A stretch of DNA of 64,000 nt from Geotrypetes seraphini (lineage: Eukaryota; Chordata; Amphibia; Gymnophiona; Dermophiidae). The stretch covers positions 501,901,832 through 501,965,831 of the forward strand of contig NC_047084.1 in the NCBI RefSeq assembly GCF_902459505.1, read 5' to 3'. A program made the translations under genes and the position numbers. Below the pieces are notes generated by a model, which saw only the letters and a program-made list of their open reading frames with translations, was not told the DNA's origin and searched no databases. Positions 53,090 through 63,112 of this stretch are shown here, in pieces (position 1 is the stretch's first letter; every line of letters starts with the position of its first letter).

Positions 53090-53560
53090 TTTCCAGTAAG
53101 AATTTTGTTTGCAGGCTTTGTGTCCTGGCTGTGCCACCTGCCTCCCTCTGGAAGGATTAGATTTCTCTGCATCCATCATACCATAACAGCATAACGTCAA
53201 GAGACCGGCAGTGCTCTCAGCCTGCCCATCCATGACTGACATTCAGTGCATTGTTTGCTGAGCAGACGAAATGGCTGGCCTAAAGGTAAATTCCAGGCAA
53301 ACAGTTTAGGACATATGCTCTTTTGTGTGCTTTCTCCCCACCTTCCAGTATCTCTGCAACCTCCATTACTGTTAAGAAGGCTGTCATGTGTAAGCTTGCA
53401 TGGTATCGCTTTACTGAAAATGCTGGCCCTCGAACTGTGCGCATTCCGCGAGGAGTGAAAAGATATGCCAGCAAAAAGCCAAACATAACAATTAACGTGT
53501 CAGAATCCAAAAACACATTTTGCAATAGCAGATCGGGTTACCACTGGTGTCAAAGCTAAC
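53090..53560. other. Repeat-poor block, candidate conserved non-coding DNA
   Basis: A 470-bp stretch without repeat features. It includes ATGGTATCGCTTTACTGAAA, CATAACAATTAACGTGTCAG and CATTGTTTGCTGAGC (Sox-like ATTGTT). Two overlapping ORFs on opposite strands of 70-81 codons have no recognisable similarity, and AAAGGTAAATT at 53282 could be a splice donor. An exon cannot be excluded but is not supported. Confidence 0.3.
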
Positions 53561-54700
53561 ACATACTGAATCTAATCAAAGTGCCCAGTTATATATCAAG
53601 GTCTGCTCTGCTTATACAAATATGTTATCCAGTTATTCGGGGGAAAAATATAGAAAATTGAAGGCAGATAAAGATCGTATGGCCTATCTAGTCTGCCTAA
53701 CCAAGATATCTACTACCCCTTCATCTCCCTTACAGGTCCAACGTACTTGAATTCAGATACAATTTTTATCTCCATCACCTCCACTGGGAGGTTGTTCCAC
53801 ACATTCACCACTCTTTCCATGAAAAAGCATTTTCTGAGTTTCCCTTTCATCCTAAGCCCCCTTATTCCAGAGATTCCTTTCAATTGAAAGAGACTCACCT
53901 CATACATATTTATGCCATGTAGGTATTTAAACATCTCTATCACATCTCCCCTCTCATGCCTTTCCTCCAAAATAAACATTCCTCTAATGGCTTTTCTTGA
54001 AATAGTTGAGTGAAGCAGTCATATATCTCAAATATCAATATACTTCACTTCTATTAAATACTTCCATTCGCTTTATTTTCACCAAAAGTTCATAAACTTA
54101 TAGGTTTATGCATAATAGTAAATTCAGATCAATTCAAAATTTGACCTCAGTGGCTACACTCAAACTTATTATTTCATTATAGTTCAAGTTCCGTGTAGGA
54201 AACCTCTTCATCGATCATATTCAATACTCATTAGTATTTTCCTTTATATAATGTAAAGCACTTTTCTTAGCTCTTATACTGTTCGGGGCTCCAACATGAA
54301 CCCACATTTTGTGACTAGCTGTCTCAAGGAGTATCCCCTTCAGAGAGATTCACTGCCAACTCAGTTCCATTTCCTCCAAAATATACATATTGAGATCTGT
54401 AAGTCTGTCCCCATTCACCTCATGACGAAGACCATAGACCATTTTAGTAGCTTTTCTCTGTACAACTCCATCCTGTTTATATCTTTTTGAAGGTGTGGTC
54501 TCCAGAATTGTACATAATATTCTTAAATAAGGCCTCACCAGAGTCTTATACAGGGTCATCAATACCTCCTTTTTCCTACTGGCCATACCTCTCCCTATCC
54601 ACCCAAGCATCCTTCTAGCTTTCACTGTTGTCTTTTCAACCTGTTTGGCCACATTAACATTATACCACACCCTCACAAAAATGTTACAGACAAATTACCC
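53561..54700 (-). mobile_element. CR1 LINE C-terminal part, antisense, split
   Basis: The minus strand reads KQVEKTTVKARRMLGWIGRG, SRKKEVLMTLYKTLVRPYLR and QRKATKMVYGLRHEVNGDRL (54676-54350), then ERHERGDVIEMFKYLHGIN, MERVVNVWNNLPVEVMEIK (53979-53713). These are CR1 ORF2 C-terminal signatures. About 53985-54345 is foreign AT-rich sequence without recognised identity, flanked by CR1 on both sides. Only a few breaks are visible, suggesting moderate age. Confidence 0.7.
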
Positions 54701-55047
54701 CAATCTCACATATGATGGACCCGAGAAATGATGTAAGTTATTTTTTTTTTCTTTTTACCATATTCTGTTAATCAAAGTAAATTTCTTCTTCAGTCCTTCT
54801 GTAGCTGCATGGGATGACTTATTGATGAGATATAGAGACCACTCATGCACAAATATCACTGAAAGCTCGCACAGTGATGGAAAATACTATTAGAATTACA
54901 CCAGGAATAAAGGAACCTCATGTGCTCACAACAGTTTGTCTTTTTAGAACATGTCTTAGTCAAAACTGCCTAATGCGAGCTATCATTGGTTTCAGTGCTC
55001 TCCCTATTGGCTATTGATCTTATTCTTGAACTTATTTTTTAAGTGAA
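54701..55047. other. Unassigned sequence
   Basis: No repeat or gene recognised. Confidence 0.3.
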
Positions 55048-55300
55048 TACATTACATTAGTGATTTAAATTCCGCCTTTACCTTGCGGTTCAAGGTGGAT
55101 TACATAAGAGTTGTTATGATAATAGGAAGAACATATTGTTAAGATATTAAGAAGTACTTAAGGAAAAGTTTGAGCATTTTCTAATTTGTTAAGGAGTAGT
55201 TGGTAATTGCAGGAGTTCAGAGCCTGTTTGATTACATGTTTAAGATTACTTAGCTTGTATCAGTATAAAATGTTCCTTATTCCAGTTGGAGTGATTACAA
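55048..55300 (-). repeat. Interspersed repeat, CATTACATTAGTGATTT type
   Basis: ACATTACATTAGTGATTTAA, then TTCCGCCTTTACCTTGCGG and TTCAAGGTGGATTACAT, match 35098-35170 closely. The remainder to 55300 is less certain. Confidence 0.5.
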
Positions 55301-55624
55301 ACTAGTATCTCAAATAACATGTAGGTCACAGGCTCTACGGAGCGTCTCCATTTCACTCAAAACTAAGCTTCATTAGGAGATATACAACCGGATAATAAGT
55401 TGATTGCACTACAAGAAGAAACAGAAACGTATTTCTTATTATAAAACTAGCATTTTACAGAAAGAATCTGGGGCAGGATGGAATCACTATGACAAACGGC
55501 TACTTAATAATTGATATGCAGATAAACTAAACCTTCTTATATCTAATTAAATCTTTTTAAACCTTTTTTACTAACATGACCACATACTATCACACTCAAT
55601 TCCCGCTCCTTTTTTAATGAACAA
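55301..55624. other. Unassigned flank of the tRNA array
   Basis: No feature recognised; homology between array units starts at about 55625. Confidence 0.35.
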
Positions 55625-55804
55625 AGGTTCTTCACCACCATTAGATTGAAAGTCTTTCTGTTGTGCAAAGTCATTCAAACAAATGACTTAGTCTACTGTT
55701 GGTAACTTCAACTTTATCACTAGCAGATTTGTAAAAGTAGTTTGTCATGGGAATGGTAAGTCTTCCCCCCAAGAAATTATACTACCAAAAACAAGATACA
55801 GACC

Positions 55805-55886
55805 CGTAGTCAGCAGGATTTGAACCTACGCAGGAAGATACCAATGGATTTCTAATCCATCACCTTAACCACTCAGCCATGACTAT
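55805..55886 (-). tRNA. tRNA-Ser(AGA), degenerate copy
   Basis: An 82-nt minus-strand sequence with a class II long variable arm. The anticodon stem-loop TGGATTAGAAATCCA gives anticodon AGA. The B box GGTTCAAATCC is intact. The first base is A instead of G (1:72 no longer pairs with C), the T stem has G-U at one step, and the variable arm reads GGTATCTTCC rather than GGGGTCTCCCC. It is the outermost copy and may be decaying. An oligo-T terminator (A5 on the plus strand at 55787-55791) lies about 13 nt downstream. Confidence 0.75.
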
Positions 55887-56874
55887 AACTGGAGCTAAGG
55901 TTAATCTCTGCAGGCACTCGTGGTAATGACAAGCTAAAGTCTTCTGCTACGTACCCTGAATGAAGGGAGGAACACTTTTGCTCATCTTGTTCTTTCCAAT
56001 TAACAGCATTCTTGGACATTCTCATTTTTTGATTCTTGATTTCACCCAGTCTAAAACAAGCAAGCTTAGATGTATTCTATTTGTGAAATCCAGCAGGATT
56101 GCCTGTTTGATGTGCAAGGCTAAACGTAAACCAGAAGCAATAAAATCAAACACCTGTCAGTTAATGAAAAGTTTGGGGAAAGAGGACATACCAGTTGGTA
56201 AAAAGAAAAGTAACCAACAATGGATGACGCCTCCTGTAAGCACTCACTAATTCAAACAGACTGTTTAGAAGGGAAGCTTACCTTTCAGAATCTCTATCCC
56301 GCCGACATTCATTTCTGATATCTACAGGTCACATGGACTCCTTCCAGGTTTTTCTTATGTATTCTGCATTTAACTGTATTTTTCCAATGGTTTCTTTTCT
56401 AGCAAAGATACATCTTGTAGGCAGTTTAGAGATTTAGTGTTCACTCATTCAGTTTATCAAGATGTTTGTGGTCCTCATTCCCGCTAATTATGCTAGATTG
56501 CCGATGTCCCCTCAACTCACAGATGTTTGAGTACACATATATATGTACATTCTTACGCCGTGTGGTGTGCCCCAGTAGTTCCCAATGGCATCCGAAAAGG
56601 TTTTTGGAGGTTAAAAGATACTAGCAATGCTATCAGAAAAGCTATATTAGAGAGGAATTTGCTTCACTTTTGGTTGGTAGTAACCTGAGATATGATTGGA
56701 CCTTTTCAGATTTTCTAATTCGCTTGGAGTGGTGTCATTGTAAAAGCAAACGTTAAAAGTCTTTCCTGCTTTACAATGTTATTCAAACAAATGAGCTAGT
56801 CTACTGTTGGTAACTTAAATTCATCAATGGAAGATTTGAAAAGCTAATTAGTCAAGCGATTGTTGAGTGTTCCC

Positions 56875-56880
56875 AAAAAA
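56875..56880 (-). terminator. Pol III oligo-T terminator of tRNA-Ser(TGA) at 56911
   Basis: TTTTTT on the minus strand, about 30 nt after the mature 3' end. It implies a pre-tRNA trailer of about 30 nt. The same arrangement lies at 60595-60600 and 62995-63000. Confidence 0.7.
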
Positions 56881-56910
56881 TAATCTACTTGTAAGAGGAG
56901 TGTGCATACC

Positions 56911-56992
56911 CGTAGTCAGCAGGATTTGAACCTGCGCGGGGAAACCCCAATGGATTTCAAATCCATCACCTTAACCACTCGGCCATGACTAC
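56911..56992 (-). tRNA. tRNA-Ser(TGA)
   Basis: 82 nt. 5' GTAGTCATGGCCGAGTGG pairs with 3' TGACTAC plus discriminator G. The anticodon loop TTTGAAA lies within TGGATTTGAAATCCA, anticodon TGA. It has a long variable arm and the B box GGTTCAAATCC. Differences from the copy at 63031 are an A at position 26 and GGGGTTTCCCC in the variable arm, which still pairs. A T6 Pol III terminator lies about 30 nt downstream (A6 on the plus strand at 56875-56880). Confidence 0.93.
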
Positions 56993-58045
56993 AACTGAAG
57001 CAAAGGTTAATCTCTGCAGGCACTCGTGGTAATGACAAGCTAAAGTCTTCTTCTACGTACCCTAAATGAAGGGAGGAACACTTTTGCTCATCTTGTTCTT
57101 TCCAATTAACAGCTTTCTTGGACATTCTCATTTTTTGATTCTTGATTTCACCCAGTCTAAAACAAGCAAGCTTAGATTTGTTCTATTTGTGATATCCAGC
57201 AGGACTGCCTGTTTGATGTGCAAAGCTAAACATAAACCAGAAGCAATAAAATCAAACACCTGTCAGACTTATTCTATGGTTAATGGATTGGAAAGTTGAG
57301 AAATGGCAGTTACTGAAAAGTTTGGAAAAAGAGGACATGCCAGTTGGTAAAAAGAAAGGGAACCAACAATGGATGGCGCCTCCTATAAGCACTCACTCAT
57401 TCAAACAGACTGTATAGAAGGGAAGCTTACCTTTCAGAATCTCTATCCCGCATATATACATTTCTGATATCTACAGATCACATGGACTCCTTCCAGTAAA
57501 GTAAAATCATTCCTGGATTTTCTTAATTATTTTGCATTTAACGGTATTTTTCCAATGGTTCCTCTTCAAGCAAAGATACATCTTATATGCAGTTTAGAGA
57601 TTTAGTGTTCACTCATTCAGTTTTTCAAGACGTTTGTGGTCCTTATTCCCGCAAACTATGCTAGATTGCCAATGTCCCCTCTGCGCCCAGATGTTTGAGT
57701 ACACATATATATTTACAATCTTGTGCCGTGTGGTATGACCCAGTAGTTCCCAATGTCATCCGAAAAGGTTTTTGCATGTTATAAGATACTAGCAATGCTA
57801 TCAGAAAAGCTTTATCACAGAAGAACTTGCTTCATTTTTGGTTGGTAGTAACATGAGATATGATTGGACCTTTGCAGATTTTCTAATTTGCTTGGAGTGG
57901 TGTCATTGTAAAAGCAGACCATTAGATTGAAAGTCTTTTCTGTTGTGCAAAGTCATTCAAACAAATGACCTAGTCTACTGTTGGTAACTTCAACTTCATC
58001 ACTGGCAGATTTGTAAAGGTCATGGGAATGGTAATTCTTCCCCCC

Positions 58046-58051
58046 AAAAAA
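58046..58051 (-). terminator. Pol III oligo-T terminator of tRNA-Ser(AGA) at 58080
   Basis: TTTTTT on the minus strand about 28 nt after the 3' end; the equivalent lies near 61772. Confidence 0.7.
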
Positions 58052-58079
58052 CTATACTAGCAAGATTAAGATGCAGACC

Positions 58080-58161
58080 CGTAGTCAGCAGAATTTGAAC
58101 CTGCGCGGGGTGACCCCAATGGATTTCTAGTCCATCGCCTTAACCACTCGGCCATGACTAC
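58080..58161 (-). tRNA. tRNA-Ser(AGA)
   Basis: 82 nt with anticodon loop CTAGAAA (AGA), A box TGGCCGAGTGG and a long variable arm reading GGGGTCACCCC. The B box reads GGTTCAAATTC: the normally invariant C61 is T, giving a G-U pair at the T-loop closing position and perhaps weaker TFIIIC binding. A T6 terminator lies about 28 nt downstream (58046-58051). An L2-like LINE begins 12 bp upstream of the 5' end. Confidence 0.88.
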
Positions 58162-58173
58162 AACTTGGCAACT

Positions 58174-59519
58174 CTCTTGGTTCATATCTTATTTTCATGA
58201 ACGCAGCTCTATAGTCTGCGTAAAAAATGAAACTTCCTCAGCCAAATCACAAACTTTCGGAGTACCACAAGGTTCTATACTATCGCCTTTATTATTCAAT
58301 GTATTTCTCTCTCCCCTCCTTACACTAGCCCAATCCATCGGATTCACCATTTTCGCCTACGCCGACGATATTCAACTCCTCCACCCTATCAATACTACTA
58401 ATATTACAGATACAAAAGACATAAATAATAAACTGGATACCATACATGATTGGCTATATACAAACAAACTCGCACTCAACATAAATAAATCTCGTGTACT
58501 TCTACTTCCCATCAAAAAATCAGAATCATTACTCGGAACTATTTCTATTAAATCCACCCCATTACAAATGGAAACAAAAATTAAATTACTCGGCGTCATC
58601 ATTGATAGCAATCTCACCTTCCATGAGCATATCAGCTCTGTAGTAAAAGTATGTTTTTTTAAACTCCGCATTATCAGATCTTTAACATCCATTCTGAACA
58701 CTGACTCTATCACTATCTTGACCCACTCTCTGGTAATCTCTCACCTAGATTACTGCAATTCCCTTCTTAACGGCCTCTCACAAAAAGAACTACGACGCCT
58801 CCAGCTAATACAAAATACCGCTATAAAACTTATCTATAAAAAAAGCAAATATGACCACGTCACCCCTCTTTTAAAGGAAGCTCATTGGCTTCCCATCTCT
58901 TACCGTATTACTTACAAAATCATTCTTCTCACTTTCAAAATCAAACTTCTACATCAACCAACTTTTCTTGATAAGCTTCTTATACCCCAAAGTTCCCCGC
59001 GCACATTGAGATCTTCAGACCAAAAGCTCCTTTTTATACCGTCCCTAAAAGACTCTTATTATACTCGTAAAACCAATTTCGCTGTTACCGCTCCTACATT
59101 GTGGAACTCACTGCCACAACATCTCCGTGATGAACAACAACTTGCTAAATTTAAAATAAATTTAAAGACATTCTTATTTCAGGATGCGTTTAACCAAACC
59201 TAAAAAAAAAAAAAAAAAAAATGCTCTTTTTCATTCATTAGACAAGTATCCATTATTCATTACATTAACGTTCCCCCCTCCTCATGTTCATCCCCTCCCC
59301 ACTCTCTCCATTTCTTCTATACAATGTAACTTTTTTCCCTTCCACCACAATTTCCTCACATTCAAGTATGTCAAGTCTTTGTCATTTATGTTTAATTTAA
59401 GATATTTCCATTCACATCCTATTTCTATCAATTCTTTTTTTTTTTTAAGCTGATTGTTAACCGGCCAGACAATTGTTTGATGGTCGGGATATTAAAAATC
59501 AATAAACTTGGAAACTTGG
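58174..59519 (+). mobile_element. Young 5'-truncated L2-like LINE inserted in the tRNA array
   Basis: An uninterrupted frame runs from the insertion boundary to 59203 (about 342 LINE codons). Motifs are FGVPQGSILSPLLFNVF, FAYADDIQLL with an intact YADD, KLLGVIIDSNLTF, SHLDYCNSLLNGL, LQLIQNTAIKLIYKKSKYDH, EAHWLPISYR and TLWNSLPQHLRDE, then KTFLFQ. This is the second half of an L2/CR1-superclade RT and its C-terminus; the endonuclease and the first RT motifs are missing. The 3' UTR ends TTGTTTGATGGTCGG and an AAACTTGGAAACTTGG tail. Comparison with the empty unit at 61888-61905 places the boundaries exactly. The open frame implies recent insertion. The ATG at 58154 used by the frame belongs to flanking DNA. 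Confidence 0.88.
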
Positions 59520-60630
59520 TAATGCTATCTGCAGGCATTCGTGGTTATGACTAACTGAAGTATTCTGCTCTACATCCTGAAACATGGGAGTAACACATTT
59601 GTTCTGCATTCTCTTTCCTATAAACAGCATTCTTGGACATTATTATCTTCTGATTTGTGATTTCACCCTATCTAAAACATGCAATGTTTAAATGCATTCT
59701 CTTTTTCAAAGAAAAAACACATAGATTTAATCCCTTGGGAAAGCCCTGTGATATCCAGCAGGATTGCCTGTTTCATGTGCAAGGCAAAACGTAAAAAAGA
59801 AGCAATAAAATCAAACACCTCTCAGATTTATTCTATGCATAATGGTTTAGAAAGTAGAGAACTGGCAGTTAAAGAAAAGTTTGGACAAAGAGGACATATC
59901 AGTTGGTAAAACGAAAGGGAACCAACATTGGATGGCGCCTCTTCTGTTCTCTTCTGTAAGCATTCACTCATTCAAACAGACTGTTTAGAAGGGAAGCTTA
60001 CCTTTCAGAATCTCTATCCCGCCGACATTCATTTCTGATATCTACAGGTCACATGGACTCCTTCCAGGTTTTTCTTATGTATTCTGCATTTAACTGTATT
60101 TTTCCAATGGTTTCTTTTCTAGCAAAGATACATCTTGTAGGCAGTTTAGAGATTTAGTGTTCACTCATTCAGTTTATCAAGATGTTTGTGGTCCTCATTC
60201 CCGCTAATTATGCTAGATTGCCGATGTCCCCTCAACTCACAGATGTTTGAGTACACATATATATGTACATACTTACGCCGTGTGGTGTGCCCCAGTAGTT
60301 CCCAATGGCATCCGAAAAGGTTTTTGGAGGTTAAAAGATACTAGCAATGCTATCAGAAAAGCTATATTAGAGAGGAATTTGCTTCACTTTTGGTTGGTAG
60401 TAACCTGAGATATGATTGGACCTTTTCAGATTTTCTAATTCGCTTGGAGTGGTGTCATTGTAAAAGCAAACGTTTAAAGTCTTTCCTGCTTTACAATGTC
60501 ATTCAAACAAATGAGCTAGTCTACTGTTGGTAACTTAAATTCATCAATAGAAGATTTGAAAAGCTAATTAGTCAAGCGATTGTTGAGTGTTCCCAAAAAA
60601 TAATCTACTTGTAAGAGGAGTGTGCATACC

Positions 60631-60711
60631 CGTAGTCAGCAGGATTTGAACCTGCGCGGGGAGACCCCAATGGATTTCAAATCCATCGCCTTAACCACTC
60701 GCCATGACTAC
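60631..60711 (-). tRNA. tRNA-Ser(TGA), one base missing in the D arm
   Basis: 81 nt, identical to the copy at 63031 except that GGCCGAGTGG reads GGCGAGTGG, so one C is missing in the D stem/A box. The anticodon is TGA and the B box is intact. The deletion should disturb both the A box and D-stem pairing, so this is probably a pseudogene within an otherwise homogenised array. Confidence 0.75.
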
Positions 60712-61805
60712 AACTGGAGCAAAGGTTAATCTCTGCAGGCACTCGTGGTAATGACAAGCTAAAGTCTTCTTCTACGTACCCTAAATGAAGGGAGGAACAC
60801 TTTTGTTCATCTTGTTCTTTCCAATTAACAGCTTTCTTGGACATTCTCATTTTTTGATTCTTGATTTCACCCAGTCTAAAACAAGCAAGCTTAGATTTGT
60901 TCTATTTGTGATATCCAGCAGGACTGCCTGTTTGATGTGCAAAGCTAAACGTAAACCAGAAGCAATAAAATCAAATACCTGTCAGACTTATTCTATGGTT
61001 AATGGATTGGAAAGTAGAGAAATGGCAATTACTGAAAAGTTTGGAAAAAGAGGACATGCCAGTTGGTAAAAAGAAAGAGAACCAACAATGGATGGCGCCT
61101 CCTATAAGCACTCACTCATTCAAACAGACTGTATAGAAGGGAAGCTTACCTTTCAGAATCTCTATCCCGCATATATACATTTCTGATATCTACAGATCAC
61201 ATGGACTCCTTCCAGTAAAGTAAAATCATTCCTGGATTTTCTTAATTATTCTGCATTTAACGGTATTTTTCCAATGGCTCCTCTTCAAGCAAAGATACAT
61301 CTTATATGCAGTTTAGAGATTTAGTGTTCACTCATTCAGTTTTTCAAGACGTTTGTGGTCTTTATTCCCGCAAACTATGCTAGATTGCCAATGTCCCCTC
61401 TGCGCCCAGATGTTTGAGTACACATATATATTTACAATCTTGTGCCGTGTGGTATGACCCAGTAGTTCCCAATGTCATCCGAAAAGGTTTTTGCAGGTTA
61501 TAAGATACTAGCAATGCTATCAGAAAAGCTTTATCACAGAAGAACTTGCTTCATTTTTGGTTGGTAGTAACATGAGATATGATTGGACCTTTGCAGATTT
61601 TCTAATTTGCTTGGAGTGGTGTCATTGTAAAACCAGACCATTAGATTGAAAGTCTTTTCTGTTGTGCAAAGTCATTCAAACAAATGACCTAGTCTACTGT
61701 TGGTAACTTCAACTTCATCACTGGCAGATTTGTAAAGGTAGTTTGTCATGGGAATGGTAATTCTTCCCCCCAAAAAACTATACTAGCAAGATTAAGATGC
61801 AGACC

Positions 61806-61887
61806 CGTAGTCAGCAGGATTTGAACCTGCGCGGGGAGACCCCAATGGATTTCTAGTCCATTGCCTTAACCACTCGGCCATGACTAC
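61806..61887 (-). tRNA. tRNA-Ser(AGA)
   Basis: 82 nt with anticodon loop CTAGAAA, variable arm GGGGTCTCCCC and a complete B box GGTTCAAATCC. Position 26 is A instead of G (GGCAATGGA). Acceptor, T and anticodon stems pair fully. A T6 terminator lies about 28 nt downstream (A6 at about 61772). This is the best-preserved AGA copy in the window. Confidence 0.93.
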
Positions 61888-63030
61888 AACTTGGCAACTT
61901 AATGCTATCTGCAGGCATTCGTGGTTATGACTAACTGAAGGATTCTGCTCTACATCCTGAAACATGGGAGTAACACATTTGTTCTGCATTCTCTTTCCTA
62001 TAAACAGCATTCTTGGACATTATCATCTTCTGATTCGTGATTTCACCCTATCTAAAACATGCAATGTTTAAATGCATTCTCTTTTTCAAAGAAAAAACAC
62101 ATAGATTTAATCCCTTGGGAAAGCCCTGTGATATCCAGCAGGATTGCCTGTTTCATGTGCAAGGCAAAACGTAAAAAAGAAGCAATAAAATCAAACACCT
62201 CTCAGATTTATTCTATGCATAATGGTTTAGAAAGTAGAGAACTGGCAGTTAAAGAAAAGTTTGGACAAAGAGGACATATCAGTTGGTAAAACGAAAGGGA
62301 ACCAACATTAGATGGCGCCTCTTCTGTTCTCTTCTGTAAGCACTCACTCATTCAAACAGACTGTTTAGAAGGGAAGCTTACCTTTCAGAATCTCTATCCC
62401 GCATACATTCATTTCTGATATCTACAGATCACATGGACTCCTTCCAGTAAGGTAAAATCATTCCTGGATTTTTCTTAATTATTCTGCATTTAACGGTATT
62501 TTTCCAATGGTTCCTCTTCAAGCAAAGATACATCTTATAGGCAGTTTAGAGATTTAGTGTTCACTCATTCAGTTTTTCAAGACGTTTGTGGTCCTTATTC
62601 CCGCAAACTATGCTAGATTGCCAATGTCCCCTCTGCGCCCAGATGTTTGAGTACACATATATATTTACAATCTTGTGCCGTGTGGTGTGACCCAGTAGTT
62701 CCCAATGTCATCCGAAAAGGTTTTTGCAGGTTATAAGATACTAGCAATGCTATCAGAAAAGCTTTATCACAGAAGAACTTGCTTCATTTTTGGTTGGTAG
62801 TAACCTGAGATATGATTGGACCTTTGCAGATTTTCTAATTTGCTTGGAGTGGTGTCATTGTAAAAGCAAACGTTAAAAGTCTTTCCTGCTTTACAATGTC
62901 ATTCAAACAAATGAGCTAGTCTACTGTTGGTAACTTAAATTCATCAATAGAAGATTTGAAAAGCTAATTAGTCAAGCGATTGTTGAGTGTTCCCAAAAAA
63001 TAATCTACTTGTAAGAGGAGTGTGCATACC

Positions 63031-63112
63031 CGTAGTCAGCAGGATTTGAACCTGCGCGGGGAGACCCCAATGGATTTCAAATCCATCGCCTTAACCACTC
63101 GGCCATGACTAC
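63031..63112 (-). tRNA. tRNA-Ser(TGA)
   Basis: 82 nt, all stems paired: GTAGTCA / TGACTAC acceptor, GGCCGAGTGGTTAAGGC D arm, TGGATTTGAAATCCA anticodon arm, GGGGTCTCCCC variable arm, GCAGGTTCAAATCCTGC T arm. Anticodon TGA. A T6 terminator lies about 30 nt downstream (A6 at 62995-63000). Consensus A and B boxes; likely functional. Confidence 0.95.

Noticed and set aside
53323-53559. A 78-codon plus-strand ORF as a host exon
   Set aside because: There is a comparable ORF on the opposite strand, no recognisable domain and no convincing acceptor-donor pair; kept only as candidate conserved non-coding DNA.
58154-58173. The ATG at 58154 as the true start of the LINE ORF
   Set aside because: Comparison with the empty unit at 61868-61900 shows these bases belong to the tRNA and its 5' flank; the LINE itself is 5' truncated.
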